Part shown: in pieces, positions 9,301 to 15,871 of the stretch
Layout of the letters: the number at the start of each line of letters is the position of its first letter
How positions within the stretch are numbered: position 1 is the stretch's first letter
NCBI RefSeq assembly: GCF_016863315.1
Contig: NZ_BOOQ01000021.1
Location: 109,432 to 173,431, forward strand
Length of the DNA: 64,000 bases
Source: Planotetraspora silvatica
GTDB lineage: Bacteria; Actinomycetota; Actinomycetes; Streptosporangiales; Streptosporangiaceae
Direction of reading: 5' to 3'
Program-made: the position numbers and the translations under genes
The notes under the pieces: generated by a model
The model's input: only the letters and a program-made list of their open reading frames with translations
Databases searched by the model: none
Told to the model about the DNA's origin: nothing

Positions 9301-9637
9301 GTTCGCCCTGGATCTCGAACGCGCCGAGCAGATCGGCGGCCAGATACTCGACGCCGGCAACCTGCCGCAGATCGCGGAGGACGGAAAACTCGGCAAGGGA
9401 TGGGCCGGCGCCCAAGTGCCGTCCGGCACCTGGAAACCGACCGAGTTCGTGGGGAACCGCGGTTCCGTCCGGATGCAGGGATTCGTCCCGGCCGACGCCA
9501 ACGCCGGCCAAATCGCCGCCAACATGCAGTCCACCCAGGGCCTGCAGGGAGACGTCGCCAAGAGCGGCCTGTCCACCACCGAGTTCCACGACATAGCCGA
9601 CGAGATCGTCAAGCGCGGCAAGAACCAGTCGAAGTAG
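6398..9637 (+). CDS. Giant eCIS cargo/effector candidate with PD-(D/E)xK-like core
   Basis: 1079 residues from a GTG two bases after the DUF4157 stop, so the two are probably coupled. The N-terminus has a Cys cluster (CGRDHPCDC) and LLSLQRTSGNLSV (about 56-68), matching the motif in the gene before. A long helical middle, a Gly/Ala-rich hydrophobic stretch at about 417-470 and a Lys/Ala coiled region at about 540-620 follow. Then comes a segment with LFVCQSPC (about 653) and a block with Asp820-Gly, Glu838-Ser-Lys840 in strand-like surroundings and a helix after, the pattern of a PD-(D/E)xK nuclease. No adjacent immunity gene is recognisable. The nuclease call is inference; loading into the eCIS is suggested by context. 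Confidence 0.72.
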   Translation: MPPIVDHSRSEPLRRPAQVQRCGRDHPCDCSEEQQAAAAVQRTVSDPSQAVRSPTALLSLQRTSGNLSVAHLVVQRNTYTSDKVKTLLTETAADDVPGAITSDHGAWLGQASDDERIALLNACTGGSSKQAEQAIDLIWHRTQNWRALAAANPGVWQRSVKALPSDGSFFRNLEDAFLEDTEQVARGYLTMNEQYCDSSLTSMAYDRNGKPIIGPPTAEQAKARENPVDQQAAKDLVVLQEKLSEARKIELGTRPVVTGSAESPSTEWVPVYFNPDAAPADYSKSPSAPPYEELKKAYDFGVEAIGDLLSLHPRLYILVRDKIEDTSKTARVSSDTSAGRQDTLTLIATELAATIASIGTTRPMLGKVVAKELTPIHRQLRQGTATSPARPGRNWSNDPVWKPVADMYAERSGDPPWWVKLGLTALEMGVYVIAGLATGGIGFAAAMAIKGAGEAALAAGKAGILTAASRASVSDDTKLADSRKAEEAQSEVKMALAFAALDAVMIGVEVRSLLIAGKVATAEGAQAIKAIEMSGEVLTMERKLLGRVPLAEAEETTALARTKADEVRKLAGEARAAAAKSGGKDAQLEARARMAEAAAERADKAANRVKDLKDKIAISEQAKSAVPKEELGEAFSIGLEGGGELIVTKTGKLFVCQSPCMALTERYAAVISRNRELTQRAVAVRMAEQDAEKLLPGMKAPSAKAVQARLGALAQTFQRDCVLFQRAEEIAGWLHTAESTYPGLKGANLDAAAVVRVLKKGPGVEAAKGQLLEEIAAVQVKSMLATSEGRAKLAGQFAGEALEFIPGHRLRDAQGRQLTDGIIGFWEGPKFRIVTVIESKAGRWSAEGLRYGKQDLQAILTARSRVIRKAFAQNPDAVPNIRALSLDDFIQLYDPEIKAALRRVESEDDWKREALEEVKKRAAAEVRAAGNAREAARIQGMGLKEFSAKFPEKAALADDLVPLPEAGQFALDLERAEQIGGQILDAGNLPQIAEDGKLGKGWAGAQVPSGTWKPTEFVGNRGSVRMQGFVPADANAGQIAANMQSTQGLQGDVAKSGLSTTEFHDIADEIVKRGKNQSK

Positions 9638-9669
9638 CACGTGACCAGCGGTGCCGGCCGCCAACAGAC

Positions 9670-9685
9670 CTGCCCCTTGGGGCAG
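9670..9685. other. Short GC hairpin between cargo gene and sheath gene
   Basis: CTGCCCC and GGGGCAG pair around a TT loop, 33 bases after the cargo stop, inside the 145-base gap before the sheath gene. There is no T tract. It may slow transcription or stabilise a processed end between the accessory and structural halves of the locus. Confidence 0.35.
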
Positions 9686-9782
9686 CGGACGAGGGACCAA
9701 AGGGTGGGCGCGCGGACGCTGTGCTCACGGCCTGGGCGTCTGATTCTGGATGCGGGACGAGATTCCGCGAACGGAGGCAAGG

Positions 9783-11297
9783 ATGCCCACATATCTGACC
9801 CCGGGTGTGTACGTCGAGGAGGTCGAGGCGGGCTCACGACCGATCGAGGGGGTCGGTACGGCGGTCGCCGCGTTCGTCGGCTTCGCGGCTCTCGGGCCGT
9901 ACAACACCGCGACCCTCGTCACGAGCTGGAGCCAGTTCACCCAGACCTTCGGGGACTTCATCCCGGGATGCAATCTCGCACACGCCGTTTATGGATATTT
10001 CCTGAACGGCGGCGGCACCTGCTACGTCGTCCGCATCGGCGGCGACGGCGCGGGGACCATGCCGGAACCGCAGGCGATGCTCGGCACCTACCGCGTCGCC
10101 GCGAAGGAGCTGAAGAACGGCACGCCCGAGATCGTCGTCGAGGTGGCGCAGCCGGCCGGGCAGGAAGAGGCGGGCGACAGGTTCAACCTGGTCGTGAAGC
10201 GCGACGGCAAGGTCGAGGAGACCTACGACGGCGTCACCGCCAAGCGCGGCAAGGACAACGTGGCGACCCAGGTGCAGAGCAAGTCCCGGCTGATCACGCT
10301 CGTGGACACCGGCACCACCGCCGCCGTGCCGTCGCCCCAGTCGGTCACCCTGCGGACGCCGCCGGCCCCCGCCGCCGTGCCGGACCACGTGTCGGCCGAC
10401 GACTACGTCGGCAACGTCGCGGAGCGCACGGGCTTCGGTGGTCTGGAGGCCGTCGACGAGATCACCATGGTGGCGGTGCCCGACCTGATGGGCGCCTACG
10501 AGCGGGGGGCGATCGACCTCGAGGGAGTGAAGGTCGTCCAGGACGCGATCATCGCGCACTGCGAGCTGATGGGCGACCGCATGGCGATCCTCGACGCGCC
10601 TCCCGGCATGACGGCCCACCAGGTGAAGGAGTGGCGCACCGACCTGGCCGGATACGACAGCAAGTACGCCACGCTCTACTACCCCTGGGTCAAGATCTTC
10701 GACCCGGCGGTGAACGCCACCCGATTCCTGCCGCCCAGCGGCCACGTCGCCGGGATCTGGGCGCGCAGCGACGCCACGCGCGGTGTGCACAAGGCCCCGG
10801 CCAACGAGGTCGTGCGCGGCGCGGTCGCCCTGCAGACCCAGCTCACCAAGGGTGAGCAGGAATTGCTGAACCCGATCGGAATCAACTGCATCCGGGCGTT
10901 CTCCGGCCGCGGGATCCGGATCTGGGGCGCGCGGACGTTGTCCTCCGACCCGGCCTGGCGCTACCTCAACGTCCGGCGCCTGTTCAACTACCTGGAGGAG
11001 TCGATCCTCACCGGCACCCAGTGGGTGGTGTTCGAGCCCAACGACGACGCCCTGTGGGCCCGGATCCGGCGTTCGATCGGCGCCTTCCTGATCCTCGGCT
11101 ACCAGCAGGGCTCGCTGTTCGGCCGCACGCCCGACGAGGCCTTCTACGTCAAGTGCGACGGCGAGACGAACACCGCGGAGAGCATCGAGGCGGGACAGGT
11201 CATCTGCGAGATCGGCGTCGCCCCGGTGAAGCCGGCCGAGTTCGTGGTCTTCCGGCTCGCCCAGATATCGGGCGGCGCCGGCCTCATCGGCGAATAG
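9783..11297 (+). CDS. eCIS contractile tail sheath protein
   Basis: 504 residues from the ATG at 9783, preceded by GGAGG five bases away; an in-frame ATG at 9750 has no such site and would add residues unlike the family. The N-terminus TYLTPGVYVEEV and the C-terminal region ending FVVFRLAQISGG are typical of phage tail sheath proteins, and the length suits the single-sheath type seen in actinobacterial eCIS. The sheath surrounds the inner tube and contracts to drive it forward. It is followed 30 bases later by the tube gene. Confidence 0.95.
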   Translation: MPTYLTPGVYVEEVEAGSRPIEGVGTAVAAFVGFAALGPYNTATLVTSWSQFTQTFGDFIPGCNLAHAVYGYFLNGGGTCYVVRIGGDGAGTMPEPQAMLGTYRVAAKELKNGTPEIVVEVAQPAGQEEAGDRFNLVVKRDGKVEETYDGVTAKRGKDNVATQVQSKSRLITLVDTGTTAAVPSPQSVTLRTPPAPAAVPDHVSADDYVGNVAERTGFGGLEAVDEITMVAVPDLMGAYERGAIDLEGVKVVQDAIIAHCELMGDRMAILDAPPGMTAHQVKEWRTDLAGYDSKYATLYYPWVKIFDPAVNATRFLPPSGHVAGIWARSDATRGVHKAPANEVVRGAVALQTQLTKGEQELLNPIGINCIRAFSGRGIRIWGARTLSSDPAWRYLNVRRLFNYLEESILTGTQWVVFEPNDDALWARIRRSIGAFLILGYQQGSLFGRTPDEAFYVKCDGETNTAESIEAGQVICEIGVAPVKPAEFVVFRLAQISGGAGLIGE

Positions 11298-11327
11298 CAC
11301 CCCGAACAGCACTCAAGGAGTTAGGTG

Positions 11328-11771
11328 ATGGCACTCCCCGAGATGGACACCTCTGTCGGTCACTCCTTCGGCCTGGAGATCGACGGCATCGTCATCAAGC
11401 AGATCAGCGAGGTGTCCGGGCTCAAGATGGAGCAGGACGTCATCGACCTGCCGCAGAACACGGCCGACGGCAAGTTCATGCGCAAGAAGCTGCCCGGCCG
11501 TCCGAAGCCCGGAGAGGTGACGCTCTCGCGTGGTCTCACGAACGACCAGAGCTTCGAGAAATGGGCCAAGGACGCCCAGTTCGGCAAGATGAAGGACGCC
11601 AGGAAGGGCGGCGCCATCATCGTGTACGACTTCGAGGGCGTCGCCATCAAGCGGTACAAGCTGCACAACGCCTGGCCGAAGAGCCTGGAGATCGGCACCC
11701 TCAAGGCCGGCGACGCCACCGTGCTGATGGAGAAGCTCGTCATCGTGCATGAGGGGATGGAGCCCGCGTGA
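11328..11771 (+). CDS. eCIS inner tube protein 1 (T4 gp19-like)
   Basis: 147 residues; ATG at 11328 with AAGGAG eight bases upstream. MDTSVGHSFGLEIDGI, the SGLKMEQDVIDL segment, KKLPGRPKPGEVTLSRG and the final VIVHEGMEPA are hallmarks of the phage tail tube family (gp19-like). It polymerises as stacked hexamers inside the sheath and forms the channel. Its stop overlaps the ATG of the next gene. A second, divergent tube gene lies at 14696. Confidence 0.93.
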   Translation: MALPEMDTSVGHSFGLEIDGIVIKQISEVSGLKMEQDVIDLPQNTADGKFMRKKLPGRPKPGEVTLSRGLTNDQSFEKWAKDAQFGKMKDARKGGAIIVYDFEGVAIKRYKLHNAWPKSLEIGTLKAGDATVLMEKLVIVHEGMEPA

Positions 11772-12331
11772 TGCGCCGCACCGCCCCGGCCGCCATGTCA
11801 CCGGCCCTGTCACCGGCCCTGTCACCGGCCCTGTCACCGGCCCTGTCCCCTGTCGCCGCGGCCGTCCCCGGTACGGGCGATCCCGGCATGGCCGCGGCCG
11901 TCACCGGTGACCACGCACAGAACGGCCGGCCGTACGGCGCGGCCGAGTCCCGGCGCGAGACCATGCGCACGGAGTTCGCGTTCGAACTGCCCCGGGGCTA
12001 CGTCGACGAGTACGGCACGGTCCACCGCGACGGCGTCATGCGCCTGGCCACCGCGCGGGACGAGCTGGTCCCGCTCAGGGACGACCGGGTGCGCGAGAAC
12101 CGCGCCTATCTCACGGTGGTGCTGCTCGGCCGGGTCGTCACGCGCATCGGGACCATCACCGACGTCCATCCCGGGCTGATCGAGAACTTCTTCGCCTCCG
12201 ATCTGGCCTTCCTGCAGGACCTGTACCGGCGGGTGAACAGCGAGGGTCAGTCGCGGGCGGCCGTCGCCTGCCCCGAGTGCCGCCACGAGTTCACGGTCGA
12301 CCTCTCGGGCAGCCGCCTGGGGGAACCATGA
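11771..12331 (+). CDS. eCIS tail-assembly (CPxC) protein with repeat-expanded N-terminus
   Basis: 186 residues from the ATG overlapping the tube stop (TGATG). The conserved part begins at about residue 65 (MRTEFAFELPRGYVDEYGT, base 11963) and ends with CPECRHEF, a Cys pair usual in the small eCIS/phage tail-assembly proteins found after the tube gene, which may act as tube or tape-measure chaperones. The first 64 residues are low complexity: SPAL is repeated four times, encoded by a 12-base tandem repeat at about 11804-11851. Translation might instead begin at 11963, though that ATG has only a weak ribosome site. The overlap with the tube stop favours the long form. Confidence 0.75.
   Translation: MRRTAPAAMSPALSPALSPALSPALSPVAAAVPGTGDPGMAAAVTGDHAQNGRPYGAAESRRETMRTEFAFELPRGYVDEYGTVHRDGVMRLATARDELVPLRDDRVRENRAYLTVVLLGRVVTRIGTITDVHPGLIENFFASDLAFLQDLYRRVNSEGQSRAAVACPECRHEFTVDLSGSRLGEP
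11804..11851 (+). repeat. 12-bp tandem repeat, four copies (SPAL-coding)
   Basis: The unit TCACCGGCCCTG is repeated head to tail four times, the last copy grading into TCCCCTGTC. It lies in frame in the start of the tail-assembly gene, so copy-number change would add or remove four residues without breaking the frame. Confidence 0.85.
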
Positions 12332-12459
12332 CCGACCGGCTGTACGAGGAGATCACCTATCTCGCGTACCACCTGCACTGGCCGCTCGACGACCTCCTCG
12401 ACCTGGAGCATCACGAACGCCGCCGGTTCGTCGCCGAGACCGGCCGGCTGGCCGGGTAG
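12328..12459 (+). CDS. DUF6760-type small eCIS protein
   Basis: 43 residues, from the ATG that overlaps the previous stop (ATGA at 12328). The sequence LYEEITYLAYHLHWPLDDLLDLEHHERRRF matches the short DUF6760 proteins that sit after the tail-assembly gene in eCIS loci, and looks like the tail-assembly partner seen in phages (a gpG/GT-like helical piece). The size is usual for the family. A role as chaperone or baseplate-wedge adaptor is inference. The next gene starts six bases later. Confidence 0.8.
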   Translation: MTDRLYEEITYLAYHLHWPLDDLLDLEHHERRRFVAETGRLAG

Positions 12460-12465
12460 GCCACG

Positions 12466-14646
12466 ATGCGGTGGCCATGGACGCGCTCCGAGCCCGGGCG
12501 ACCCGGCGAGGACGGCGCACGGACCGGGACCCGGGAGGACGCCCTGGTCGAGACTCGGCCGGCTCCCGTGCATCGCGGTGAGTGGCGGTCGTTGCCCCCG
12601 CTCCAGCGAGTGGTCGGCCCGCACCCGCTGGCCAATCCGGGCGACGCGTTCTCCGGCGCGCTGACGGCCTGGCGGAACCCGTCGTCGCTGGCCCCGCTCG
12701 GCCACTACGTCGTGGACCGGACCGGCGGCCTCATCGGCTCCCTCTCCCCCGATACGGCTCCCGCCGCACGGCCGGGCACACCGGGTGACGACCACCCGCC
12801 GGTACGGCCGGCGCCCCCGGCCGGGCACGAGCCGGTGGCCATCTCCCGGTGGACGGCTCCGGCACCCTCTCCCGGCGCGCTGCCGGTCGTGAGCCGTGAG
12901 GACGGATCCTCGCTCGCGGACGCGGGGTCGCACGGCCAGATGGGGGAAGGCGTGCACGTCGACGTTTCTCATGGAAACACCCAGGCGTTCCCGGGAGAAT
13001 CCTCGGGCGACACCCTCCGCCATGCTGCCAGCGCCTCCGCCGACTATCCCCCGGACCACTCCTGGGGGGCCCACGCGGACGACGCCCCACACGGCGCCGG
13101 GGGCACCCACGCCATCGGCACCTGGGACGGCTCGGCGCACGTTCACGCAGGTGACGCGGGCCTCGCGGGAAGCGGCATGCGTGCGCTCGCGGGCGACACG
13201 TCCTTGAGCACGAATGCCGCCGAGCCCGCTCCGCCGCTCTTTCACGAGACCGCCTCAGGGCAGGTCTCCGCGAAGGTGACCGGGCCGCGGAACCACCGCG
13301 AACCGCAGGCAGCGGGTCTTCCCTCTGTGCAGCCATCCGTGCAGCGCACGGCCGGACGGCGGCTCGGACTCGGCCCGCCCCTCGAAGGCGACGCGCTGGG
13401 AAACGGCCACTCTGCGGACGCGCTGGGAAACGGCCGGCCTGCGGACGCACTGGGAAACGGCCGGCCTGCGGACGCGCTGGGAGGCTCGCCGACCCGGACA
13501 TCCGGCGCAGGACGGTCATCCGGCGGGACAAGCGGGTCGGACATGATTCCCACGGTCGCGCGGATGGAAGCGCCCGGCACCACCGGCCTCGCGAACTCGT
13601 CGATCCAGCCGCACACGCTCACCCGATGGGCCACCCGCGACCCGGCGGAGACGCCGTCCGGCGTGCGGGCACAGGTAGACGCGGACCCCGTCGCGTCCAC
13701 GCTCGGGTGGGATCGGCTCGACCTGACCGTGTCCCCGGCCGACTCCGGTCGCACCACCACCGGCACGGAGCGAGCGGGCACCACGGCCACCCGAGGGCCC
13801 GGCGAACCCGTCCAACGGACGCCGGCGGGCACCGTCACCTCCCGAGGCCCGGATGAACCCGTTCGACGGACCGCAGCTGGAACCGATGTCCTGGGCAGCC
13901 CGGCCGGCGCCCGGCCGGATGTCGTCGCGCGAGCCGTACGGCCGGAAGTGGCGGAGACGCGCCCACTTCTGGGCCTGAGCCTCATGCCCGAGGCGCCGCA
14001 GGCCGTTTCCGGCCTGCTCTTCGACGGCGGTCCGCAGCCGTCCCCCGGCGATCCCGCCGCAGGCGCCTCCCCGGTCACGCGGCCGAGCATGAGGCAGGCG
14101 GAGCAGCCCGGGCTCCAGCGCTCCACGGACATGCGGGGGCGCACCACGCTCCGGACGGCGGCCTGGCCGGAGAGGCCCCCGGGGATCCGGACGGCCGGCT
14201 TCAGCGCACAGGCCATGCCTGCCGTCCAAGCGTTCAGCGCATACGCCATGCCTGCCGTACAGACCGCACAGACCGTGCAGGCCGTGCAGGCCGTGCAGGC
14301 CCTCGGCACTCCCGCGGACTCCTCCGGCACCGGAGCGGAGTCCGGCCACGCGGCGCCGTACGGCATGGCGGAGATGGCGGAGCGCGTCGTGATGCGGCTG
14401 GCCGCGTCGGGAATCCCGGTGGCCCGCCAGGAGGATCCGGCCGCCGACCCGCCGGCAGTCGTGGAACCACCACCGCCAGTCGCGCCGCCGGCCGAACGGG
14501 CGGGACGCGCGCCGGGGGACGCGAAGCAGGATCAGGAACTGGTGGGACGGCTGCTCGAACCGCTGCTGCGCCGCCTCCGGGCCGAGCTCTGGCTGGAACG
14601 CGAGCGCCGCGGCGACCTGTCGGAACCCGGCGGGAGGCGTTTCTGA
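12466..14646 (+). CDS. Long repetitive eCIS lumen/tape-measure-position protein
   Basis: 726 residues. Only the ends look conserved: LPPLQRVVGPHPLANPGDAF...LAPLGHYV at about 40-85, and a C-terminal helical pair (QELVGRLLEPLLRRLRAEL, WLERERRGDL). The middle is rich in Gly, Ala, Thr, Pro and His and almost lacks predicted structure. It includes ALGNG(R/H)(P/S)AD repeated three times (about 308-337), VQRT segments and MPAVQ/VQAVQ repeats at about 583-608. The position between tube genes and its length suggest a protein held inside the tube or setting its length, but the sequence does not show a classical tape-measure coiled coil. No signal peptide or membrane helix is seen. Confidence 0.6.
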   Translation: MRWPWTRSEPGRPGEDGARTGTREDALVETRPAPVHRGEWRSLPPLQRVVGPHPLANPGDAFSGALTAWRNPSSLAPLGHYVVDRTGGLIGSLSPDTAPAARPGTPGDDHPPVRPAPPAGHEPVAISRWTAPAPSPGALPVVSREDGSSLADAGSHGQMGEGVHVDVSHGNTQAFPGESSGDTLRHAASASADYPPDHSWGAHADDAPHGAGGTHAIGTWDGSAHVHAGDAGLAGSGMRALAGDTSLSTNAAEPAPPLFHETASGQVSAKVTGPRNHREPQAAGLPSVQPSVQRTAGRRLGLGPPLEGDALGNGHSADALGNGRPADALGNGRPADALGGSPTRTSGAGRSSGGTSGSDMIPTVARMEAPGTTGLANSSIQPHTLTRWATRDPAETPSGVRAQVDADPVASTLGWDRLDLTVSPADSGRTTTGTERAGTTATRGPGEPVQRTPAGTVTSRGPDEPVRRTAAGTDVLGSPAGARPDVVARAVRPEVAETRPLLGLSLMPEAPQAVSGLLFDGGPQPSPGDPAAGASPVTRPSMRQAEQPGLQRSTDMRGRTTLRTAAWPERPPGIRTAGFSAQAMPAVQAFSAYAMPAVQTAQTVQAVQAVQALGTPADSSGTGAESGHAAPYGMAEMAERVVMRLAASGIPVARQEDPAADPPAVVEPPPPVAPPAERAGRAPGDAKQDQELVGRLLEPLLRRLRAELWLERERRGDLSEPGGRRF
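13390..13483 (+). repeat. In-frame 27-bp tandem repeat in lumen protein gene
   Basis: Three near-identical units beginning GCGCTGGGAAACGGCC and ending in TGCGGAC, then a partial fourth copy (GCGCTGGGAG). They encode ALGNGHSAD, ALGNGRPAD and ALGNGRPAD. Being a multiple of three, the repeat can vary in number without frameshift. Confidence 0.8.
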
Positions 14647-14695
14647 ATGACTCGAATGGGCGGGCTCGGACAGGCGACCCGGATAGGTGATCCGC

Positions 14696-15136
14696 ATGGA
14701 TGAGGACCTGATCGCGGTCTCGGTGTGCTTCGTCGTCACGATCGACGGCAAGAACATCGGGGCGTTCAACAGCTGCGAGGGCCTGGGCTGCGAGGTCATG
14801 ATCGAGCAGCGTGAGGTGGGCGGCAACAACGGGATGGTGCTGCAGTTGCCGACCCGGTTGAAGTACCCGAACGTGAAGCTGACCAGGCCGATCACCAAGG
14901 CGACCGCCGACAAGATCCCCATGTGGCTGACGAGCCTGGCCAAGGGCGTGCAGCGCAAGACCGCGACCATCGAGGCGCGTACGGCCATGGGCGAGGTCAT
15001 CGTCGCCTGGGGCCTCACGGGGGTGGTCCCCGTGAGATGGACCGGGCCGCAGTTCACGCTCGACTCGCCCAAGGTGGCCACCGAGACGCTGGAGCTCGCC
15101 CATCACGGGTTCACCGGACCGGGATGGGGGGGCTGA
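14696..15136 (+). CDS. eCIS inner tube protein 2 (T4 gp19-like)
   Basis: 146 residues from the ATG at 14696, preceded by AGGTGA five bases upstream; an in-frame GTG at 14687 is less likely. CFVVTIDGKNIGAFNSCEGLGCEV, the basic LPTRLKYPNVKLTRP segment and the closing LELAHHGFTG are typical of phage tail tube proteins. It is divergent from the first tube protein and lies next to the LysM protein, the usual place for the tube-initiator at the baseplate end. Two tube-type proteins are normal in eCIS. Confidence 0.92.
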   Translation: MDEDLIAVSVCFVVTIDGKNIGAFNSCEGLGCEVMIEQREVGGNNGMVLQLPTRLKYPNVKLTRPITKATADKIPMWLTSLAKGVQRKTATIEARTAMGEVIVAWGLTGVVPVRWTGPQFTLDSPKVATETLELAHHGFTGPGWGG

Positions 15137-15139
15137 GCG

Positions 15140-15871
15140 ATGGCCGCCACTCCCGTCACCTTCAGCGCCCCCGGCGTCACCGGCGCGGCTCCGGCCAGCG
15201 TGCAGGAGGCGTTCCTCGCGATCCACGAGCCGCCGAAGACGCCGACGGACCGCAATCCCGGCGCGCAGATCGGCACCGTGAAGTTTCAGTACAACCCGAA
15301 GGAGCTCTCGCTCACCAAGTCGGCGAGCTGGGAGCGCAAGGCGCAGAAGAAGACCGATCGCAGCGCCCGTCCGCAGTATCTGGGGTCGGACCCCTGCAAG
15401 CTGCAGCTGGAGATGTTCCTCGACGCGACCGAGAAGATGGACGACGGCGTGGTCAAGGCGGTGGAGCGGCTGTTCTCCTGCATGGTCTGCGCGGAGGGCA
15501 AGCCGACGCCGCCTTGGGTGATCTTCAACTGGGGCGGGCTGACCGGCTTCCCCGCGTTCGTCAGCAGCGTGACCGCGAAGTACACCCTGTTCACCCCCGG
15601 CGGGATGCCCGTACGCGCCCTGTGCACGATCGCCGTGGAGGAGGTGTTCGGCACCACGAAGCGGCAGAACCCCACGTCGGGCTCCCTGGCCGCCAGGGAC
15701 GTGCACGTGGTGGTCGCCGGGGACACCCTGGCCGGCATGGCCTACGCCTACTACGGCGAGCCCGGCTTCTGGCGGGAGATCGCGAAGGCCAACGACATCG
15801 GGGACCCGATGCGGCTCCGGCCGGGCGCCCGGCTGCTGATCCCCGCGAGGGAGGAACTCGGTGGCGGGTGA
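15140..15871 (+). CDS. eCIS tube/baseplate adaptor with LysM domain
   Basis: 243 residues, three bases after the second tube gene. The N-terminal part (about 50-170) with VKFQYNPKELSLTKSASWERK is the contractile-injection tube-protein family, related to phage gp53/LysM baseplate proteins. A LysM domain lies at about 187-240 (VVVAGDTLAGMAYAYYGEPGFW ... LRPGARLLIP). The protein probably joins the tube to the spike hub. Its end overlaps the start of the VgrG-like gene by 11 bases. Confidence 0.9.
   Translation: MAATPVTFSAPGVTGAAPASVQEAFLAIHEPPKTPTDRNPGAQIGTVKFQYNPKELSLTKSASWERKAQKKTDRSARPQYLGSDPCKLQLEMFLDATEKMDDGVVKAVERLFSCMVCAEGKPTPPWVIFNWGGLTGFPAFVSSVTAKYTLFTPGGMPVRALCTIAVEEVFGTTKRQNPTSGSLAARDVHVVVAGDTLAGMAYAYYGEPGFWREIAKANDIGDPMRLRPGARLLIPAREELGGG

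Noticed and set aside
7325..9700. Long antisense open frame (about 790 codons) opposite the giant cargo gene
   Set aside because: It reads as low-complexity shadow sequence caused by GC-rich third positions; the sense frame has clear motifs and correct neighbours.
9750..9782. Upstream start for the sheath gene
   Set aside because: No ribosome site, and the extra residues are unlike sheath N-termini; the ATG at 9783 has GGAGG.
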